Source: Pedobacter fastidiosus (GTDB lineage Bacteria; Bacteroidota; Bacteroidia; Sphingobacteriales; Sphingobacteriaceae). From it: a DNA stretch of 64,000 nt. Both the position numbers and the translations under genes were made by a program. Under the pieces are notes generated by a model. That model was not told the origin of the DNA and did not search any database. It saw only the letters and a program-made list of their open reading frames with translations. The stretch is taken from contig NZ_JACRYL010000001.1 in the NCBI RefSeq assembly GCF_014306625.1, positions 236,778-300,777 on the forward strand. The letters are read 5' to 3'. Positions within the stretch are counted from its first letter, which is position 1. Each line of letters opens with the position of its first letter. This document shows, piece after piece, positions 60,199 through 64,000 of this stretch.

Positions 60199-62394
60199 AT
60201 GGAATGGCTAATCTATTTGCTCAAAGTAAGTGCGTGCTCTGCACTGTTTTTTAGTTTTTATTTGTTGGTTTTAAGAAAACTTACTTTCTTTAAAATTAAT
60301 CGATTTTATTTACTCGCCACGTTATTATTAAGCTTTCTAATTCCTGCCCTGCAATTTAGCTTAGTTAGAACTGTTGATGTACCAAGTTTAATCGTTTCCA
60401 ATTATCCGCCCACCACACAAGCATATACTTCGGCAGAAGTACAACCAATTATTCAGACTCAGTTAAATACTAATGCTTCAAATTTCAAAAACTTCGATTG
60501 GTTAGAAGCAACTCAGTATGGCTATATTTTCATCGCAATTTGTTTACTTTCAATTTGTGTTTGGCAATTATTTCAGCTTACCAAATACGCTAAAAATCAT
60601 ACTGAAACGATTGACGGTTTAAGACTCGTTCCTAAAAAAACGGGATTCACCAATTGTTCCTTTTTTAACTATGTTTTTATTAACGATGAAAGCTTAACCT
60701 TAACAGAATTACAGGTTTTGTTAAGGCACGAGCAAGTACATGCCAATCAATTTCATTCTATCGATAAAATCTTATTAATGGTTTTTAAAGCCGTTTTATG
60801 GTTTAATCCGATTGTTTATTTGTACGATAAGGCATTAGAAGAAGTGCATGAATTCGAGGCCGATGAAACTACGTCTTTAAGTTTCGGCCATCAAATTTAT
60901 GCCAACATTTTATTAAAGCTCGCCGTAACCAAAAGTGATGTTCCATTGATTCACAACTTTGTTAAAAGCCCGATTAAAGAACGAATTAAAATGCTATTTA
61001 ACTCTAAATCGACCGACATTAAAAAATGGACTTATGTACTGATTATACCTGTTATGCTTATTTTAACTTGGTTATTTGCAGTTCAGGTTGTGTATGCGCA
61101 GAAGGAAAATTTTAAGAATGTTGAGGAAAAAGAAGCATCAGCGTTAATTGGTAAAACGGTTACAGGGAAAATTATTGGTTTTGAGAAATTGGTGACTGGA
61201 AATGTTTTGCAATTAGAATCTGGCAATAAAATTTATCCGATAGAGTGTAGCAGTTTTAGAAGTAAAGTGAATAATGGCGATAAACTTACTGCAAGTGTTT
61301 CAGGATACATTAGCAATTTTAAAATAACCCGAGATGGTGTAGAAAAGGTAATCATTGATAAACCTGTTTATACGCTTTCTAAAGTTGCTTTTGCTAATGG
61401 AACCTTAATTTGGAAATTTGAAAAATATGCCTTTTTGTACGAGGCTAACAAAGCCAGATTTGCTGATTCCAGAATCAAATCAATAAAAAAGAATAGTAGT
61501 GGAGTTGTAAGTAAAATCATTTTGAATGATGGAATTTTTACTATAAACCTCAACGTAGAGAGCCTAAAAGTGAAGAAAACTGCTTTCAAGCCTGGCGATT
61601 CTGTTCTTGTTAAGTTTATTGGAGAAAAGCTAATTTCTAAAAATGTTTATTCAACTGATAAAATGATTGTGCTTTCCTCTCAGCCAAAAAAATATGAGTT
61701 AAAAAATGAGGTTTTGTACAATCGTTTCTATACTGAGGATGGAAAACAGAAACTTTCATCAGCACTAAGTGATACCACAAAAATTAATCCATCGAAAATT
61801 AAAGTAGTTTCTTTTAAAACGATGACAGGCGGAAATACCGATAAAATCTCTCATTTTAGAGATGTAGTAATCGAAGTTAATGGAGATATTTTAAAAGCTG
61901 AAGAGGTTGATTTGGATAATCTGAATTATAAAATGACGGCAAAAAATGCACAGCTTAACAGTCACGATGGAAATGTCCTTGAATCAGAGAAAATAGTCTT
62001 CGATTTAAAAAAGAGAACCTATCACACAAATCAAAGCATCGATAACTTTCGATACAACGGCAATAACATTGGCGATAAGAATTTAAATGTTAAGGTTGCT
62101 TATAAAAACGAAGAGGATAATCAGGAAACTAAAATAGAGTACAGAGCAATTGATTCTGTGAGGCTTAGTAAAGATAAGTCTACGGTTTATCTGTACGGAG
62201 ATGCAAAGATTTCTTATGGAGGAATAGTTTTAAGAGGTTCAGAAATTGTTTACAATAAAAATCTGAATACTGCGAAAGCAAAACAGGCTTATTTAATTGC
62301 TCAGCCTAACCAACCAGCAATTAAGGCAGATTCACTCCAAATTAATTTTGATGATTCGAAAGTAAAGATTTTTGGAAAAGGACCCAATAAATAG
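60199..62394 (+). CDS. M56 family membrane metallopeptidase (BlaR1/MecR1-like) with LptA/OstA-like periplasmic region
   Basis: The N-terminal ~300 residues carry four hydrophobic segments and the M56 zinc protease: LLRHEQVHANQFHSIDKI (H177, E178, H181) and EVHEFEADETT (the third ligand Glu near 218). A last membrane segment ends at about 297. The ~430-residue periplasmic part has no penicillin-binding domain as in BlaR1. Its last ~180 residues resemble the LptA/OstA beta-jellyroll: KSTVYLYGDAKISYGGIVLRGSEIVYNKN (about 655-690), and an earlier, weaker copy (GDILKAEEVDLDNLNY, about 560-620). The fusion suggests that it senses an envelope state rather than beta-lactams; this is inference. Confidence 0.85.
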   Translation: MEWLIYLLKVSACSALFFSFYLLVLRKLTFFKINRFYLLATLLLSFLIPALQFSLVRTVDVPSLIVSNYPPTTQAYTSAEVQPIIQTQLNTNASNFKNFDWLEATQYGYIFIAICLLSICVWQLFQLTKYAKNHTETIDGLRLVPKKTGFTNCSFFNYVFINDESLTLTELQVLLRHEQVHANQFHSIDKILLMVFKAVLWFNPIVYLYDKALEEVHEFEADETTSLSFGHQIYANILLKLAVTKSDVPLIHNFVKSPIKERIKMLFNSKSTDIKKWTYVLIIPVMLILTWLFAVQVVYAQKENFKNVEEKEASALIGKTVTGKIIGFEKLVTGNVLQLESGNKIYPIECSSFRSKVNNGDKLTASVSGYISNFKITRDGVEKVIIDKPVYTLSKVAFANGTLIWKFEKYAFLYEANKARFADSRIKSIKKNSSGVVSKIILNDGIFTINLNVESLKVKKTAFKPGDSVLVKFIGEKLISKNVYSTDKMIVLSSQPKKYELKNEVLYNRFYTEDGKQKLSSALSDTTKINPSKIKVVSFKTMTGGNTDKISHFRDVVIEVNGDILKAEEVDLDNLNYKMTAKNAQLNSHDGNVLESEKIVFDLKKRTYHTNQSIDNFRYNGNNIGDKNLNVKVAYKNEEDNQETKIEYRAIDSVRLSKDKSTVYLYGDAKISYGGIVLRGSEIVYNKNLNTAKAKQAYLIAQPNQPAIKADSLQINFDDSKVKIFGKGPNK

Positions 62395-62419
62395 CAAAGC
62401 TAGAATTTCAGCTAAAAGC

Positions 62420-63550
62420 TTAAAACGCTTCAGCCAAGCTGATGTAAAATCCGCTTTGACGTTTTTCGTTAGCTAATTTTTCACCTATTCCGTAATCTAC
62501 TCTAACACTCAATCCTTTTGCCGTATCGAAGAAATATCTGCCCCCAAAACCGTAATTAGGCTTTAAACTTTTAAGATCGAAATTTCCATTGTCGAAAACT
62601 TTGCCTGTGCCAGCGAAAGCTACAATTCCGAACCGATTCATAAAGCGATAACGTAACTCTAACTGCGAGGCAATCATGTTTTCATCGCGGTAACGACCGC
62701 CATAATAACCACGCATTATTTGGTCGTTACCCAATTGTTGCAATAAATAAAATGGGGTTTTGGAACCTTGGATGGTATAATAAATGCCTTGAACACCCAA
62801 AACAATCTTTTTACTAATAGACCAAAAGTTTCTTAAATCGAGTTTAATCTGGCTTCCTGTAAAACTATCGCCACCAAAAAAGTGTGGTGCGTATTGATAA
62901 GTAACGCGACCGAAGAAACCATTAGTTGGGTAGTTGTTCGAATTTCGAGTATCGTAACTTTGACTTAAGCCTACGTAAACTACCGAGCCACCATCTTTAT
63001 CTAAAATTGCAGGATTATTGCTGAAAATTCCACCAACTGCTTGGTCGGTAAATTTATAATTTTCAAAACCAAGAGAAACGCCTGTATAAGCATGATTGAC
63101 AAAACTTTTTTCTGCATCAAACAATGCTTTAATCTGATTCATGACCAATTTATCTTCATCAGTTTTTTGTGTGTTATTGCCAATTCCGTAAAAATTAAAA
63201 GGCATCTTTTTAAAACGGACATCGCCAATAAAATGATATTTATTTCCCGGCGACCAAGCATCACCTTTCAAAGTAATATTGTATGTTTTTTTGGTAGAAT
63301 AAGTTGCGTTTAAAGAGAAGTTTGAGCTTCTGGTTAACGTATCTTTTCTATCTGTGTAGTACGAATAAATAGCGCCAACACCAAATTCGAAGCCAGTTTC
63401 TTGTGCATAACCCAATGACGGAATCGGTAAGAAGCTCGCTTTTCTAGTAGTGTCTTTCTCGTTAGAAAGCATTCTTTTAATCAATTTCATCTGAGCCATG
63501 CCTGACATAGAAATCATCAAAAGGATAAGGAAAGCATAAATTCTTTTCAT
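62420..63550 (-). CDS. BamA/TamA-type outer membrane barrel without POTRA domains
   Basis: The 376-residue protein has a signal peptide (ending GMA-Q) and a C-terminal barrel of the surface-antigen (D15) type, with MRGYYGGRYRDENM matching the conserved (V/I)RGY motif of Omp85 proteins and paired strands SQLELRYRFMNRFGIVAFAGTGKVF and a terminal SGFYISLAEAF. There is no POTRA repeat, so it is not a complete BamA. Such short barrels are common in Bacteroidota; the function is unknown. It faces the M56 gene tail to tail with a 25-base gap. Confidence 0.85.
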   Translation of the reverse strand: MKRIYAFLILLMISMSGMAQMKLIKRMLSNEKDTTRKASFLPIPSLGYAQETGFEFGVGAIYSYYTDRKDTLTRSSNFSLNATYSTKKTYNITLKGDAWSPGNKYHFIGDVRFKKMPFNFYGIGNNTQKTDEDKLVMNQIKALFDAEKSFVNHAYTGVSLGFENYKFTDQAVGGIFSNNPAILDKDGGSVVYVGLSQSYDTRNSNNYPTNGFFGRVTYQYAPHFFGGDSFTGSQIKLDLRNFWSISKKIVLGVQGIYYTIQGSKTPFYLLQQLGNDQIMRGYYGGRYRDENMIASQLELRYRFMNRFGIVAFAGTGKVFDNGNFDLKSLKPNYGFGGRYFFDTAKGLSVRVDYGIGEKLANEKRQSGFYISLAEAF

Positions 63551-63734
63551 GGCGCAAAGAAAAGGAATTTCCTGAATAAATATTATGGTTCATAAGTCAT
63601 TTGTTCTTCTTCAACTGCTTCACTTTTTATTCTCTTATGTTTACTAATTAATAATTTCGACTTGCTGACTGATGGTTTAAACCAAGTTTTATGGCGATGG
63701 ATTTGATGTTGCATTAATAGTTATGGTATTGAGC

Positions 63735-63855
63735 CATTTAAACCGGATTGAAGGGGAAAGCCCGCAATCCCGATATTTTGGCGGGAGCGGACTTGTACCA
63801 AAAAGCCGGACCGCTGTTAACTATTAGCAGTACCAGTGCTTTCCAAAATAGGGCT
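63735..63855. repeat. Palindromic repeat (inverted AGTCCCGCT/GATCGGGTTTA family), third copy
   Basis: CATTTAAACCGGATTGAAG is followed by GGGGAAAGCCCGCAATCCCG, GGCGGGAGCGG, AGCCGGACCGCT and CAGTGCTTTCC. It resembles the inverse of 59230-59325 and 4631-4768. No gene is seen in 63551-63944. Confidence 0.5.
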
Positions 63856-63914
63856 ATCGTAATTAAATATTATTGGCAAAACGCTTTATGTTTTAACCTT
63901 TCGGGCTAAATGCC

Positions 63915-63922
63915 TATTTTTG
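63915..63922 (+). promoter_or_regulatory. -7 box TATTTTTG before the gene at the right edge
   Basis: A TAnnTTTG match 22 bases before the ATG at 63945. Confidence 0.5.
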
Positions 63923-63944
63923 CCGCAAAACAACACAAAACAAA

Positions 63945-64000
63945 ATGAGCAATACACGAGGACCAATATCTCAGTTTATGGAGCGTAATTACCTCCATTT
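63945..64000 (+). CDS. Start of a probable deoxyhypusine synthase-like protein (partial)
   Basis: Only the first 18 codons lie in the window: MSNTRGPISQFMERNYLHF-like. The GPISQF(I/M)ExxYxHF pattern recalls the N-terminus of bacterial deoxyhypusine synthase family proteins (GPISKFIEHHYRHFNA). Bacteria lack eIF5A, so members of this family are thought to act on polyamine-linked substrates. The call rests on a very short segment and the gene runs off the window. Confidence 0.5.
   Translation, partial: MSNTRGPISQFMERNYLH

Noticed and set aside
1..64000. tRNA or rRNA genes, insertion sequences, integrons or prophage
   Set aside because: None were recognised on reading both strands: no transposase or integrase motifs and no tRNA-like cloverleaf were seen. 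A tRNAscan-type or HMM search was not possible here.

Overview
The window reads as chromosomal DNA of a Bacteroidota bacterium, most probably a Pedobacter-like member of the Sphingobacteriaceae. Reasons: AT-rich DNA; promoters with the Bacteroidota -7 box TAnnTTTG and almost no Shine-Dalgarno sites before start codons; SecA of about 1100 residues with a C-terminal SEC-C motif; fused ThrA; many families centred on this phylum (DUF2027-Smr, DUF4251, DUF5777, DUF4595-like, 6-bladed propeller lipoproteins, OMP_b-brl barrels); and a chromosomal subclass B1 metallo-beta-lactamase of the BlaB/IND type. No rRNA, tRNA, CRISPR array, phage or insertion sequence was seen.

Layout. 0-9 kb: the GTPases era and der, a GNAT enzyme, a minus-strand GNAT/metallo-beta-lactamase pair, an S41 protease, murQ and a Bax-inhibitor-1 family protein. 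9-18 kb: a SAM-I riboswitch before metH, then metF, a WG-repeat lipoprotein and four small envelope or unknown genes. 18-24 kb: the minus-strand thrA-thrB-thrC operon, preceded by a Thr/Ile-rich leader peptide and an attenuator hairpin. 24-33 kb: rsgA, DUF2027-Smr, a degenerate pirin pair, an intradiol dioxygenase lipoprotein, secA and a YefM-YoeB toxin-antitoxin operon with a third gene. 33-42 kb: SPOR protein, M20 amidohydrolase, class C-like serine hydrolase, SGNH hydrolase, dnaG, yraN family, glutaminyl cyclase. 42-47 kb: DUF4251, a YceI-DUF5777-Rieske operon, pgi. 47-54 kb: a secreted M20 amidohydrolase and a propeller/outer-membrane-barrel operon. 54-64 kb: prfB with its programmed frameshift, an esterase, a lipoprotein, a SirB1-like protein, a methyltransferase, DUF1345, a BlaI/M56 regulatory pair, a BamA-like barrel and the first codons of a probable deoxyhypusine-synthase-like gene.

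Regulation. metH and the thr operon, which both belong to aspartate-derived amino acid synthesis, carry RNA-level controls: the riboswitch senses S-adenosylmethionine and the attenuator reads Thr/Ile tRNA charging. prfB is autoregulated by a +1 frameshift. BlaI and YefM have dyad or periodic sites over their promoters. Several -7 boxes lie only 3-9 bases before the start codon, which suggests leaderless mRNAs.

The most unusual feature is a dense set of short interspersed palindromic repeats. One family (CCCC-TTTA-GGGG core) fills three gene junctions so exactly that its left end supplies the TAA stop of the upstream gene and its right end supplies the A of the next ATG. Other copies lie in frame in the N-terminus of ThrB and form the C-terminus of ThrA. 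A different family is inserted in frame inside MetH.
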